DNA of 55,866 nucleotides from an uncultured Elusimicrobia bacterium (GTDB taxonomy: Bacteria; Elusimicrobiota; Elusimicrobia; Elusimicrobiales; UBA9959). The notes under the pieces are model-generated. The model searched no databases. It saw nothing but the letters and a program-made list of their open reading frames with translations, and had not been told where the DNA came from. Position 1 is the first letter of the stretch. Each line of letters opens with the position of its first letter. Below, piece after piece: positions 8,604-16,608 of this stretch. The translations under genes were made by a program, and so were the position numbers. The DNA is taken from positions 1-55,866 of the forward strand of contig CAIRNJ010000050.1 in NCBI GenBank assembly GCA_903879915.1. Direction: 5' to 3'.

Positions 8604-9934
8604 AGCAGCCCCCCCGGCCCGGGGCCCGGCTCCGGCGGCGCCCCGTCCCCGGCGATCCGGTGGCGGGGCGGCTCCCCCAGCTTCCCGCACAGCCCGTTCA
8701 CTTCGCGCTTCAGCTCTATCATGCGCAGTTCGCGCCCGATAGCGGCCTGGTTAAAGCGGGTCAGCTCGCGGTTGCGGGCCAGCAGCTCCTCGGCCTGCCG
8801 GAGCAGCTTTTCTTCGGCCAGTTTGTGTTCGGTAACGTCGGTCATGACGGTAAGGAAGTAGCTGAGTCCCTGGCTGACCACGCTCTCGCCGGAAAACAAT
8901 CCGTCCAGGACCACCCCGTTCCTGCAGCGCACTTTCAATTCGCAATTGATAACGCGGCCATGCTCTCTTAAATGTTCCCCGATCTCCCGCTGCTTTTCAG
9001 GCTGGATGAAGAGGTTCAGTTCGGCGGCGGTCCTTCCGATCACCTCCTCGCGGGCATAGCCGAGCAGTTTCAGGAAAGCCTCGTTGACCTCGGTAAATCT
9101 ATGTTCCGGCATGCTGCTCACGGCCATCGGCGCCGGATTGCTGTTGAAAAGCCGGTTGAATTTCTGCAGAGCCTCCTGCTCGCGGGTCAGGTCCTTGGAA
9201 ATACCGAAGATGCAGTCCTCGCCGTCCCATTTCCCGAACCAGACGCGGGTCTCTACCGGAACGAGTCCGCCGGCTTTGCTCTGTACCGGCAGGGGGCAGC
9301 TGTCGCGTTCGCCCTTGAACATGGCGCCCACTATCGCTTCGGCCTCCCGGCGCAGCCCGGCGGGATGCAGTTCGAGCAGGGTCATTTTTTTCAGCTCGGC
9401 GGCGCCGTAGCCCAGCTTCCGCGTCGTGGCGGGATTGGAATAGATTATCCGGCCGTCCAGGCCGCCCACCAGGATGATGTCGTCCATGGTGTCGAAGAAA
9501 GCGCGGAAATTGGCCTCGCTGGACCTGAGCCGCCGCTTGAGCTCGGCGGTAGCCAGCGCCCTTTTTACGCGGTCGAGCAGGTTATCCAGCAGGACGGAGT
9601 CTTTTACCAGGTAGTCCTCGGCGCCGGATTTCATCACCTCCACCGCCATTTTTTCGTCGCCCTGCCCGGTAATAACTATGAACGGGGGCATCTGTATGCT
9701 GCTTTTTTCAAGTTCCGCCAGCAGCTCAAGGGCGCTCATGCCGGGCAGAGAATAATCCAGCAGCATCAGCCCGGGCTGGCCGCTTTTAAGGACGTCAATG
9801 GCTTCTTTGGCGCTGTAGGCGCAGCGTATTTCCAGGCCGAGCGGAGCCAGCCGCCTGGCCTCCAGGCTGCTGGCGCCGCGGTCATCCTCCACGATAAGGA
9901 TGAAGCCGCCCGCCCGCTTATTTTTATCCGCCAT
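8600..9934 (-). CDS. Receiver-PAS-PAS protein without a kinase or output domain
   Basis: 444 residues. A receiver domain (about 10-130, D60 in LMLLDYSLPG, conserved Lys in EDYLVKDS) is followed by two PAS domains (about 140-255 and 258-375) and a coiled coil (about 375-425). The coil resembles the linker that normally leads into a HisKA domain, but the protein ends after a Pro/Gly-rich tail without any HisKA or HATPase. It may be a scaffold or connector for the hybrid kinase, whose start overlaps its stop by 4 nt (ATGA). A truncated kinase is the alternative, since a kinase tail remnant lies just upstream. Confidence 0.88.
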   Translation of the reverse strand: MADKNKRAGGFILIVEDDRGASSLEARRLAPLGLEIRCAYSAKEAIDVLKSGQPGLMLLDYSLPGMSALELLAELEKSSIQMPPFIVITGQGDEKMAVEVMKSGAEDYLVKDSVLLDNLLDRVKRALATAELKRRLRSSEANFRAFFDTMDDIILVGGLDGRIIYSNPATTRKLGYGAAELKKMTLLELHPAGLRREAEAIVGAMFKGERDSCPLPVQSKAGGLVPVETRVWFGKWDGEDCIFGISKDLTREQEALQKFNRLFNSNPAPMAVSSMPEHRFTEVNEAFLKLLGYAREEVIGRTAAELNLFIQPEKQREIGEHLREHGRVINCELKVRCRNGVVLDGLFSGESVVSQGLSYFLTVMTDVTEHKLAEEKLLRQAEELLARNRELTRFNQAAIGRELRMIELKREVNGLCGKLGEPPRHRIAGDGAPPEPGPGPGGLL

Positions 9935-9988
9935 ACCGTTCCCCTTGTCCCGCTTTCCGCGCTTCTTCGCGGCCGCTTCCTTTCGGGC

Positions 9989-10074
9989 TCAGGCCGCGGG
10001 CAGTTCGATAAAGAACCGCGCGCCCTTTCCCTATTCGCTCCCGCCCAGATCTTCCCGCCGCTCCGTTCCACCAC
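9989..10074 (-). pseudogene. Decayed C-terminal end of a histidine kinase (HATPase) gene
   Basis: Read leftward, bases 10074-10039 encode VVERSGGKIWAG, and bases 10030-9989 encode GKGARFFIELPAA then stop, in a different frame. Together these match the last 30 residues of a typical HATPase domain (VERHGGxIWxxSxxGKGxxFxxxLP). The eight bases between them break the frame and include the TAG stop of the upstream response regulator. No other part of a kinase precedes it, so it is a deletion remnant. The last 15 or so residues of the neighbouring regulator are read out of frame from this same DNA. Confidence 0.7.
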
Positions 10075-10591
10075 CTAATTCCGCCCGGCCGTCCGTATCT
10101 GCTTCCTGGCGGACATATTTTTCCACTACGGCCAGCAGCCCGGCCATGGAGAACGGCTTGGTCAGGCACTCGTCGCAGCCTGCGTCCAGGCATTTTTGCA
10201 CGGCGGCGGCGCCTTGGTGGGCGGTCAGCGCCACTATGGGCACTTCGGCGCCGCCCGGCGCCTTACGCATCAGCCCGGCCGCCGTGTAGCCGTCCATCTC
10301 GGGCATTTCCATGTCGGTCAGCACCAGCGCGAACGCGAAGCGGTTGAACTTTTCCAGCGCTTCTTTGCCGCTGCGCGCGAAAATAAGCCGCAGGTCCTGC
10401 CGCTTGCGCAGACAGAGCTCCATCAGCACGAGGCTGTCCGGGGAATCGTCAGCCAGCAGCACCTTTCGGCGCGGGTCGGCCGCTTCCGCGGCCGCGAAAG
10501 CCGGGGACGAATGCGGCAGCGCCGCCGCGGGACCGCGGCGGACATGTCGGGAAGGACCGCTCCCCTGCCCTGACATTTCATTGAATTTCAT
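10031..10591 (-). CDS. Single-domain response regulator
   Basis: 186 residues. A 40-residue low-complexity leader precedes a full receiver domain (about 42-160) with acidic pair D48-D49, phosphoacceptor D93 (LVLTDMEMPEMDG), Thr in ALTAH, and K145 (LTKPFS). No DNA-binding or enzymatic output follows. The C-terminal tail overlaps the kinase remnant in another frame, so the present stop codon is probably acquired. It resembles the receiver modules of hybrid kinases and may once have been attached to one. The start is uncertain because no clear ribosome-binding site precedes ATG 10591 and further starts exist inside the leader. Confidence 0.85.
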   Translation of the reverse strand: MKFNEMSGQGSGPSRHVRRGPAAALPHSSPAFAAAEAADPRRKVLLADDSPDSLVLMELCLRKRQDLRLIFARSGKEALEKFNRFAFALVLTDMEMPEMDGYTAAGLMRKAPGGAEVPIVALTAHQGAAAVQKCLDAGCDECLTKPFSMAGLLAVVEKYVRQEADTDGRAELGGGTERREDLGGSE

Positions 10592-10625
10592 CGTTGCGCT
10601 TTCGCTCGCCGGCCGCCGCGCTCCC

Positions 10626-11228
10626 TCACTCCGGATAATATTTTTTTTCGCACTCCGGGCAGACGCCGTGGCTGAACTTAACTTCGGCGTGGGCGGAAAT
10701 ATAGCTTTCTATCCGCTCCCAGATCTTTTTGTCCGTCCGGATCTTGTGGCAGTGCATGCAGATAGGCAGCAGGCCCTGCAGTTTTTTAACGTGCCCGAGC
10801 GCCGCGCTGAGCTCGGTGATCTTCGCCTCCAGCGCCTTGTGCAGCTCTATGAACCGCGCCCCCACCTCCACGCGCGCCAGCAATTCGGCGCCGTCGAACG
10901 GTTTCGTGATATAGTCGTTGGCGCCCGCGGCCAGCCCGTCCACGATGTCCTGTTTGGAGCCTTTTACCGTGAGCAGGATGATGTATTTCATTTCCGCGCC
11001 CGCCAGCGCCCGGTATTTCCTGCACGCCTCCAGCCCGTCGCCGTCCGGCAGGTTCCGGTCTAGGATGACGATGCCGGGGGCCCCGGGCAGCCGCATGGCC
11101 GCCAGCGCCGAGTCCACGCTGTCATACTCTACGGTCTCATAGCCGCGCTTGGACAGCACGCCGTTGAGCATGCGCCGGGAAACGGCGTCGTCGTCGGTCA
11201 CCAGTATCCTTTTCTTTTCTTTAGTCAT
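10626..11228 (-). CDS. Response regulator with C-terminal Cys4 zinc-binding-like module
   Basis: 200 residues. The receiver domain (1-125) has D12-D13, phosphoacceptor D57 (VILDRNLPDGDG) and K109 (DYITKPF). A helical linker (about 125-150) leads to a C-terminal module with C157-x2-C160 (LLPICMHCHKIR) and C190-x2-C193 (HGVCPECEKKYYPE), separated by a WERIESYISAH helix. This tail is a recurrent ending of receiver and PAS proteins and probably binds a metal, but its function is not established to my knowledge. The start overlaps the stop of the upstream gene by 8 nt. Confidence 0.88.
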   Translation of the reverse strand: MTKEKKRILVTDDDAVSRRMLNGVLSKRGYETVEYDSVDSALAAMRLPGAPGIVILDRNLPDGDGLEACRKYRALAGAEMKYIILLTVKGSKQDIVDGLAAGANDYITKPFDGAELLARVEVGARFIELHKALEAKITELSAALGHVKKLQGLLPICMHCHKIRTDKKIWERIESYISAHAEVKFSHGVCPECEKKYYPE

Positions 11229-12027
11229 GCCCCCCGTCCCCCCCGTGAAGATCGCCGGCTTCGGCCGTTCTTGCGCGTATCTGTTCCAGCACCTGCTCCG
11301 CCGCCGCGGCCAGGCGCGGCAGCAGGGCCGCCGCAGCCGCGAGCTCGCCGGCGGCGCTTTTCCTTTCTATTTCGACGCTGAGCCTGCGCAAAGCTTCGGC
11401 GCCTATGTTGGCGGCAGCGCCTTTCAGCTTGTGTCCGCCTTTAAAGACGGCATCGGCGTCGCCCTTTTCAAAATTCCTCTTCAGCTCGGCCAGCTGCAGC
11501 GGCAGATCGCCGGCGAAAACCTGCAGCACCTTGTCCGCCATTTCCGCGTCGCCCATCATCCTGTCGCGCAGCGAAGACAGATCGAAAGCGGGGACGGCGG
11601 GCCGGCCCGCCGCCGGCCCGGGCGCCAGCCAGGCGGCCAGTTTGCCGGCTATGACCCGCGGGGCCAGCGGCTTTAAAATATAGTCATCCATGCCGGCCGC
11701 CAGGCAGCGTTCCCGGTCCCCGCTCCGGACGCGGGAGGCCACGGCTATTACCGGCAGGCGCGCCCCGCCCGCAGCCTCTCCGGCGCGGATGGCCGCTGCG
11801 GCTTTCAGGCCGGCCGGCTCCGGCAGCCTCACGGCCAGCAGTACCAGGGCGTAAGGCGTTCGTTCAAGCCGCTTTACGGCCTCGGGGCCGCTGGCAACGC
11901 CGTCGGCCCGGCAGCCCAGCTTGCGCAGTATGCCCAGCGCCACTTTCCGGCTGGTAGGATTTTCCTCCACCACCAGCACCCGGAGCTTGCCCGGCGCGGA
12001 CGGCAGGGGATCAAGATCTATGCCCAT
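11221..12027 (-). CDS. Receiver-like (phosphoacceptor lost) plus intact HPt protein
   Basis: 268 residues and first gene of the leftward cluster. The N-terminal domain (14-132) aligns with receiver 2 of the hybrid kinase (shared [23 protein letters not shown] and KP), so the two are paralogous. At the phosphoacceptor site it reads LVLLAVRLPEPAG where the kinase reads [13 protein letters not shown], so Asp is Ala65 and phosphorylation there is not possible. The C-terminal HPt domain (about 148-250) keeps a canonical site, H199 in GGHKLKGAAANIG. It probably serves as a phosphotransfer carrier whose receiver acts only as a docking surface. Confidence 0.88.
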   Translation of the reverse strand: MGIDLDPLPSAPGKLRVLVVEENPTSRKVALGILRKLGCRADGVASGPEAVKRLERTPYALVLLAVRLPEPAGLKAAAAIRAGEAAGGARLPVIAVASRVRSGDRERCLAAGMDDYILKPLAPRVIAGKLAAWLAPGPAAGRPAVPAFDLSSLRDRMMGDAEMADKVLQVFAGDLPLQLAELKRNFEKGDADAVFKGGHKLKGAAANIGAEALRRLSVEIERKSAAGELAAAAALLPRLAAAAEQVLEQIRARTAEAGDLHGGDGGHD

Positions 12028-12157
12028 GGATTTAACTTTATATTCCCGCCTTTATTTTTATATTGAAAATTTTAGCATATCGTTATCACGCGCGGCGGTC
12101 CTCGCGAACGGCGCTTCAAAACGGAAGCGGGCCACAAGCCCCTTTTAAAATTATAAA
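12028..12157. promoter_or_regulatory. Divergent intergenic region between the two-component cluster and pcrA
   Basis: 130 nt separate two outward-reading genes. Both flanks are AT-rich (about 12028-12085 and 12143-12157) in an otherwise GC-rich region, as expected for two promoters. No confident -35/-10 pair or operator can be named. pcrA has no visible Shine-Dalgarno sequence before ATG 12158. Confidence 0.45.
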
Positions 12158-14359
12158 ATGAACACTGTGAGCCTCGAACTCAACTTAAACCCGGAACTTC
12201 TGCCGAAGCTCGGCCTGAACCCCAAGCAGGCCGAGGCCGTCCAGTATTTCGCCGGGCCGCTGCTGATACTGGCGGGCGCCGGCACCGGCAAGACCAAGAC
12301 GCTCACTTCCAAGATCGCCCTGCTTATAGCCTCGGGCATTTCCCCCGCGCGGATACTCGCCATAACTTTCACCAACAAAGCCGCGCAGGAAATGCAGCAC
12401 CGCGTGGGGAAGCTCGTGCCCTATTCCGGCGGCATGTGGATACACACTTTCCACGCGCTGGGCGCCCGCATGCTGCGCCAGCACGGCCGCCTGCTGGGGA
12501 TAAAACCGGATTTCGTCATTTACGACGCGGACGACCAGAAAAAGCTCATCGGGCTGGCCATGGAGGAACTGGGCCTGGAGAGCGAGAAGAACAAGGCGCC
12601 GCTGTATCTAAGCATCATCTCCCGCGCCAAGGACGACCTGCTCGACGCCGAGTCCTACCTGATCAACGCCGAAGCCTCCAACGAGCCGTCCCGGATAAAG
12701 GCGGCGCAGATCTACCACCGCTACCAGAAAAAACTGACCGAGGCCGGCGCGCTGGATTTCGGCGACCTGATCGTGAAGCCCGTCGAGCTGCTCAAGGAAA
12801 AAGACGAGATCCGGGAGTATTTCCAGGAGCTTTTCCAGTACATCCTGGTGGACGAGTACCAGGACACCAACCACTCCCAGTACGTGCTGATAAAAACTCT
12901 CAGCGCCAAGCACCGCAACCTCTGCGTGGTAGGGGACCCCGACCAGAGCGTGTACGGGTGGCGCGGCGCGGACATCCGCAACATCATGGAGTTCGAAAAA
13001 GATTTCAACGACGCGTTCACCGTGGTGCTGGAGGAGAACTACCGCTCCACGGCCCGCATCCTGCACGCCGCCAACGAGGTCATCAAGCACAACCGCAACC
13101 GCCGCCCCAAGAACCTCTGGACCAAGGCCGACCACGGGGATGCTCCGCAGGTGCTGGAATTCGCCAACGAGACCGAGGAGGCGCGCGGCATCATCCACGA
13201 GGTGAAGCAGCTCACGGGCCGCGGCGGCTACACCTACAACGACATCGCCGTTTTCTACCGCACCAACGCGCAGAGCCGCTCCTTCGAAGAGGCCGCCCGC
13301 AGGGACAGGATACCGTACCGGCTTATCGGCTCGGTGCGGTTCTACGAGCGCAAAGAGATAAAGGACGTGCTGGCCTACCTGAAGATCCTGGTCAATCCCT
13401 CCGACACCATCAGCCTGCTGCGCGTGATAAACACCCCGGCCCGCGGCATAGGCAAGACCGCCATGGACCATGTAATGGCGTATTCGCGCCAGAAAGATAT
13501 GCCGCTTTACGACGCGCTGCTCAGCGCCGAGCAGGTGCCGGACATCACCAACACCGCGCGGCGCGGCATAAAAGAATTCCTGGACCTTTTCGAAGGCGTA
13601 AAATCCGACCTCTTCTCCGCCACGCCCACGCTGATGCTGGAGAAGCTCCTGACCAACTCGGGCTACTGGAAGATGACCGAGGACCTGGCGGAGAAGGAGC
13701 CGCAGGAATCGCTGGCGCGCCTGGGCAATCTGCAGGAACTGGTGAACGCCGTAAAAGAATTCGAGGAGCGCTGCGTTAAAGAAGGGACCGCCCCGAACCT
13801 GCCGAAATACCTGGAAGAAGTGATGCTGGCCTCGCAGGTAGACGCCATGAACACGGAAACGCACGCCGTCACGCTGATGACGGTGCACCTGGCCAAGGGC
13901 CTGGAATTCCCGGCGGTGTTCCTGACCGGCCTGGAAGAAAATCTTTTCCCCATAAACGCGGGCAATTCCTCGGAAGAGGACATGGAGGAGGAGCGCCGGC
14001 TGGCCTACGTGGGCATGACGCGGGCGGAAAAGCGCCTTTACCTGACCTGGGCCGGCACGCGCAGGGTCTACGGCACCACCTATCCGAACCTGGCCTCGCG
14101 TTTTATTTTTGAAAGCAAAGTGGCGCCGGAAACCGCGCAGCGCCCCGGCGAGGAGGACGTGCAGGTGCTGGCCTCCTACCAGCCGCCGCCCTCCATCCCG
14201 CGCGTGGGCAAGGGCCGGCGCGTAATGCACCCCGTGCACGGCCCCGGCCGGGTGGTGGACCAGATAGGCTCGGGCGAATTCGCCAAGGCCACCGTAGTTT
14301 TCGACAGCGGCGTACGGCAGACCTTCATGCTGAAGTACGCTCCGCTGCAGCCGATCTAG
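12158..14359 (+). CDS. pcrA: UvrD/PcrA-type ATP-dependent 3'-5' DNA helicase
   Basis: 733 residues, full length for superfamily 1A helicases that act in excision repair and removal of RecA filaments or stalled replication. Motifs in order: Q-motif region LNPKQAEAV, Walker A GAGTGKT (40-46), Ia ITFTNKAAQEM, motif II VDEYQDTN (about 230), motif III VVGDPDQSVYGWRGAD, motif IV ENYRST, motif V TVHLAKGLEF, motif VI YVGMTRAEKRLYL. The C-terminal region (about 680-733, VGKGRRVMHPVHGPGRV) looks like the Tudor-like tail that contacts RNA polymerase in PcrA/UvrD. The Nudix gene begins 14 nt downstream. Confidence 0.95.
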   Translation: MNTVSLELNLNPELLPKLGLNPKQAEAVQYFAGPLLILAGAGTGKTKTLTSKIALLIASGISPARILAITFTNKAAQEMQHRVGKLVPYSGGMWIHTFHALGARMLRQHGRLLGIKPDFVIYDADDQKKLIGLAMEELGLESEKNKAPLYLSIISRAKDDLLDAESYLINAEASNEPSRIKAAQIYHRYQKKLTEAGALDFGDLIVKPVELLKEKDEIREYFQELFQYILVDEYQDTNHSQYVLIKTLSAKHRNLCVVGDPDQSVYGWRGADIRNIMEFEKDFNDAFTVVLEENYRSTARILHAANEVIKHNRNRRPKNLWTKADHGDAPQVLEFANETEEARGIIHEVKQLTGRGGYTYNDIAVFYRTNAQSRSFEEAARRDRIPYRLIGSVRFYERKEIKDVLAYLKILVNPSDTISLLRVINTPARGIGKTAMDHVMAYSRQKDMPLYDALLSAEQVPDITNTARRGIKEFLDLFEGVKSDLFSATPTLMLEKLLTNSGYWKMTEDLAEKEPQESLARLGNLQELVNAVKEFEERCVKEGTAPNLPKYLEEVMLASQVDAMNTETHAVTLMTVHLAKGLEFPAVFLTGLEENLFPINAGNSSEEDMEEERRLAYVGMTRAEKRLYLTWAGTRRVYGTTYPNLASRFIFESKVAPETAQRPGEEDVQVLASYQPPPSIPRVGKGRRVMHPVHGPGRVVDQIGSGEFAKATVVFDSGVRQTFMLKYAPLQPI

Positions 14360-14373
14360 GAAGAGGAGCTGAC

Positions 14374-14796
14374 GTGGCGCCTGGAACAAAAAAAGAATTT
14401 TCCGCCGGCGGGGTCGTTATCGAGAACGGCAGGACCCTGCTCATCCGGATGCGCACGCTCGCCGGCAGGCTGGTCTGGACCTTCCCCAAGGGCCATCTCG
14501 AGCCGGGCGAGACCGCCGAGGCCGCGGCCCTGCGCGAGGTGCTGGAAGAAACCGGCTGCGCCTGCCGCATCACCGGCGCGCTGATGACCGCGCATTACGG
14601 TTTTACCCGCGCGGGCGGCCATGTGGACAAAGAAGTGAGCTGGTACCTGATGGAGCGCTCCGGCGGCGACCGCGAGCCCAGCACTCCGGACGAAATTTTC
14701 GGGATAAAATGGTGCGGCGGGGCGGAAACCGCCGCCAGCCTGACGTACCCGAGCGACCTCGAGCTCTTCGAACTTATCAAAAGCCGCCTGGTCTGA
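14374..14796 (+). CDS. Nudix hydrolase
   Basis: 140 residues starting at GTG 14374, chosen because an AGGAAGAGGAG ribosome-binding site lies just upstream. The Nudix box spans residues 40-62 and fits G-x5-E-x7-R-E-U-x-E-E-x-G (Gly40, Glu46, Arg54-Glu55, Glu58-Glu59, Gly61). The overall layout (GGVVIENGR, WTFPKGHLEPGE) resembles Ap4A hydrolases and MutT-like enzymes that clear nucleoside diphosphate derivatives; the substrate is not determinable. It is co-transcribed with pcrA and followed by a strong terminator. Confidence 0.9.
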   Translation: MAPGTKKEFSAGGVVIENGRTLLIRMRTLAGRLVWTFPKGHLEPGETAEAAALREVLEETGCACRITGALMTAHYGFTRAGGHVDKEVSWYLMERSGGDREPSTPDEIFGIKWCGGAETAASLTYPSDLELFELIKSRLV

Positions 14797-14852
14797 GGGA
14801 AAAGGCCGGTTCAAGTATTGACGGGCCTTGAACGCCGCCCTCCGTGACGAAA

Positions 14853-14876
14853 GGGCCGCCGGGCGGCGGCCCTTTT
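14853..14876 (+). terminator. Rho-independent terminator after pcrA-nudix
   Basis: Bases 14853-14860 (GGGCCGCC) pair with 14865-14872 (GGCGGCCC), a perfect 8-bp GC stem with a 4-nt loop, followed by TTTT. It lies 56 nt past the Nudix stop codon. Confidence 0.85.
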
Positions 14877-14917
14877 CCCGTCTTTGCGCGCGCCTGTTTT
14901 TTCTCGCGCCCCGCATT

Positions 14918-14936
14918 TTTAAACCAATGGTTTAAA
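14918..14936. promoter_or_regulatory. Perfect 19-bp palindrome, operator-like
   Basis: TTTAAACCAATGGTTTAAA is perfectly symmetric about base 14927. It sits in the 301-nt gap (14797-15097) before the C11 peptidase gene, downstream of a terminator, where the peptidase promoter should lie. Long perfect palindromes with AACCA/TGGTT half-sites are typical of dimeric repressors such as TetR-family proteins. No regulator gene is adjacent. The rest of the gap (14937-15085) shows no other feature except a GGGAGG ribosome-binding site just before 15098. Confidence 0.5.
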
Positions 14937-15097
14937 TAAACGCTATTCATTAAGCCGCCGCTCCTGGGCCGGAAAACTGCGCGGGGCCGGCCCTTCCTTC
15001 TCATGAAATCCCTCCCTGGAAGGGCTAAACTTAAACTAAGAGGTTATGAGATTTACCGGCCAGCGGCTTACGGAAACAGGCAGGGAGGGATAAACAC

Positions 15098-16552
15098 ATG
15101 AAAAACACGGACCAGGTTCCCGGACAGGTCTCTAAAGGAGACATTAAGACCACGCTGCTCTGCGCGGCCGTCTTCACCGCGCTGCTCTCGCCTGGGCTTT
15201 CCCGCGCGGACGACTGGGCCGCCGCGGTCAACGCCCTGTCCCTGCGGGCCGTACGCGCCGATCTCCCGGCGCCGGCCCCCTCCCGGCCGCCCAAAGCCCC
15301 GGCCGCCATACTGTTCTACCTGGACAACCAGAACGGCGACTACGTGGACTCCTACATCGCCAGGCAGCTGCCGGCCATAGCGGAGCTGAGCCGCGCCAAC
15401 CGGGCCGTGCGGTGGGTCACTCTCTACGAAAAGAACGCGCTGGCGAACCCCGCGCAGCACTCGCTCGAGCTTAAGGACCAGGTTCTGGTGGTCAGCGAAT
15501 GGGTGAACGGCGAGCAGGTGCCGCTGGGCAACCCCGCCGCCGAACTGAAAGGCGCGAAGCCGTCCATCTCCAACCCAGAAGTTCTTGCTTATTTCCTGGG
15601 CAAAGGCCTTTCGCTGGGCGCGCAGCACAATATCCTGGTAATGGCCGACCACGGCGTGGGCAGCAGCGGCCTGATGACCAACAGCCTTAAGGAGAACGGC
15701 AAGCCGCTGCCGCCGGTAATGACAAACACGGATACCGCCAAAGCCATTATGGACTCCTGGCGCCGGACCGGTTCCAAGGTTGACCTGCTGGTGATGGACG
15801 CCTGCCTGATGAGCAGCATTGAAGCCCTGACGGATCTGCGCAAGGGCGGTCTGGACGTCCCCGTGGTCGCTTCGGAGAACACAACAACTCCCACGGACAA
15901 TTCCCTGAATTACGGTAAAACCCTGGGCGCCGTGGCGCAGGCTATCGGGAAAGGGCAGGCCTTCGACGCGCTCGGTTTCGGGGCCACGATAGTCAAGCTG
16001 AGCCGGAACAACAACGCCATCAACCTTTCGCTGGTGAACCTGAAGCTGCTCGACGACGCCCTGCTCGGGAAGATGAAAACCCTTTTCGCCGCGCTGGCCG
16101 AAGACCTGAAAGACCCGAAAAAGAACAAAGCCTACGGCGCCGCGTTCACAGCGAAGATAGTGGCAAATAAGACCATCTCGGTAGGCACGTCCGAAATTGA
16201 CCTGCTGACCTACCTGGAAATGCTGCAGAAGATAAAAGCGCTGTCCGACGGCGTCAAAGCCGGCGCGCAGGAACTGGGCAGCGCGGCCTTCCCGCAGACG
16301 GCCGCCGGGGACCCGGGCAAACTGCTCGCGGCCTGGGAGAACGACCAGCCGGCCTACGTCAGCCAGAAAGGCCTCTCCATTGTGCACCCCTTGTACACCG
16401 ACGACCCCGCCTCGGATCCGGAAGCGGTGCAGAGTTACGTCGCCACCTGCAGGCAGGAGGAAAGCCTCACGTTCTCCGCCCTGACCGGCTGGGACAAGGT
16501 CCTGAAAGCGTACGCCAACCTGACCACCTGCGCCCTCCCCGCCGCCAGGTAA
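15098..16552 (+). CDS. Exported clostripain-family (C11) cysteine peptidase
   Basis: 484 residues. A signal peptide (hydrophobic about 18-33, then SRA-DD) is followed by a caspase-hemoglobinase fold of the C11 type. The catalytic dyad is H185 in NILVMADHGVGSSG and C236 in LLVMDACLMSSIEAL, each after a hydrophobic beta strand as in clostripain. The ASENTTTPTDN stretch after the Cys is the expected substrate-pocket region. Clostripain-like enzymes cut after Arg or Lys and mature by self-cleavage. The target here is unknown; it would act in the periplasm or outside the cell. The gene is monocistronic, with a GGGAGG ribosome-binding site and an upstream palindrome. Confidence 0.88.
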   Translation: MKNTDQVPGQVSKGDIKTTLLCAAVFTALLSPGLSRADDWAAAVNALSLRAVRADLPAPAPSRPPKAPAAILFYLDNQNGDYVDSYIARQLPAIAELSRANRAVRWVTLYEKNALANPAQHSLELKDQVLVVSEWVNGEQVPLGNPAAELKGAKPSISNPEVLAYFLGKGLSLGAQHNILVMADHGVGSSGLMTNSLKENGKPLPPVMTNTDTAKAIMDSWRRTGSKVDLLVMDACLMSSIEALTDLRKGGLDVPVVASENTTTPTDNSLNYGKTLGAVAQAIGKGQAFDALGFGATIVKLSRNNNAINLSLVNLKLLDDALLGKMKTLFAALAEDLKDPKKNKAYGAAFTAKIVANKTISVGTSEIDLLTYLEMLQKIKALSDGVKAGAQELGSAAFPQTAAGDPGKLLAAWENDQPAYVSQKGLSIVHPLYTDDPASDPEAVQSYVATCRQEESLTFSALTGWDKVLKAYANLTTCALPAAR

Positions 16553-16553
16553 T

Positions 16554-16591
16554 AAAAAAGGGACAGGCTGCTTTAAACTGCAGCCTGTCCC
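16554..16591 (-). terminator. Strong hairpin terminator between convergent genes
   Basis: A 12-bp perfect stem (16560-16571 with 16580-16591, GGGACAGGCTGC arm) and 8-nt loop. Read leftward it is followed by six T (complement of 16554-16559), so it terminates the small zinc-ribbon gene. Rightward there is no T run, but the hairpin begins 8 nt past the peptidase stop codon and may serve both genes. Confidence 0.85.
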
Positions 16592-16608
16592 CGGCTCCGC
16601 CGTTCCGC

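Noticed and set aside
12143-12160. TATAAA-like motif directly before pcrA as a leaderless promoter
   Set aside because: The motif is adjacent to the ATG, which would place the transcription start inside the gene.
15003-15101. Short open frame (32 codons) before the C11 peptidase whose stop overlaps the peptidase start as ATGA
   Set aside because: It lacks a ribosome-binding site and its sequence looks like ordinary leader; the overlap is explained by the start codon context ATGAA.
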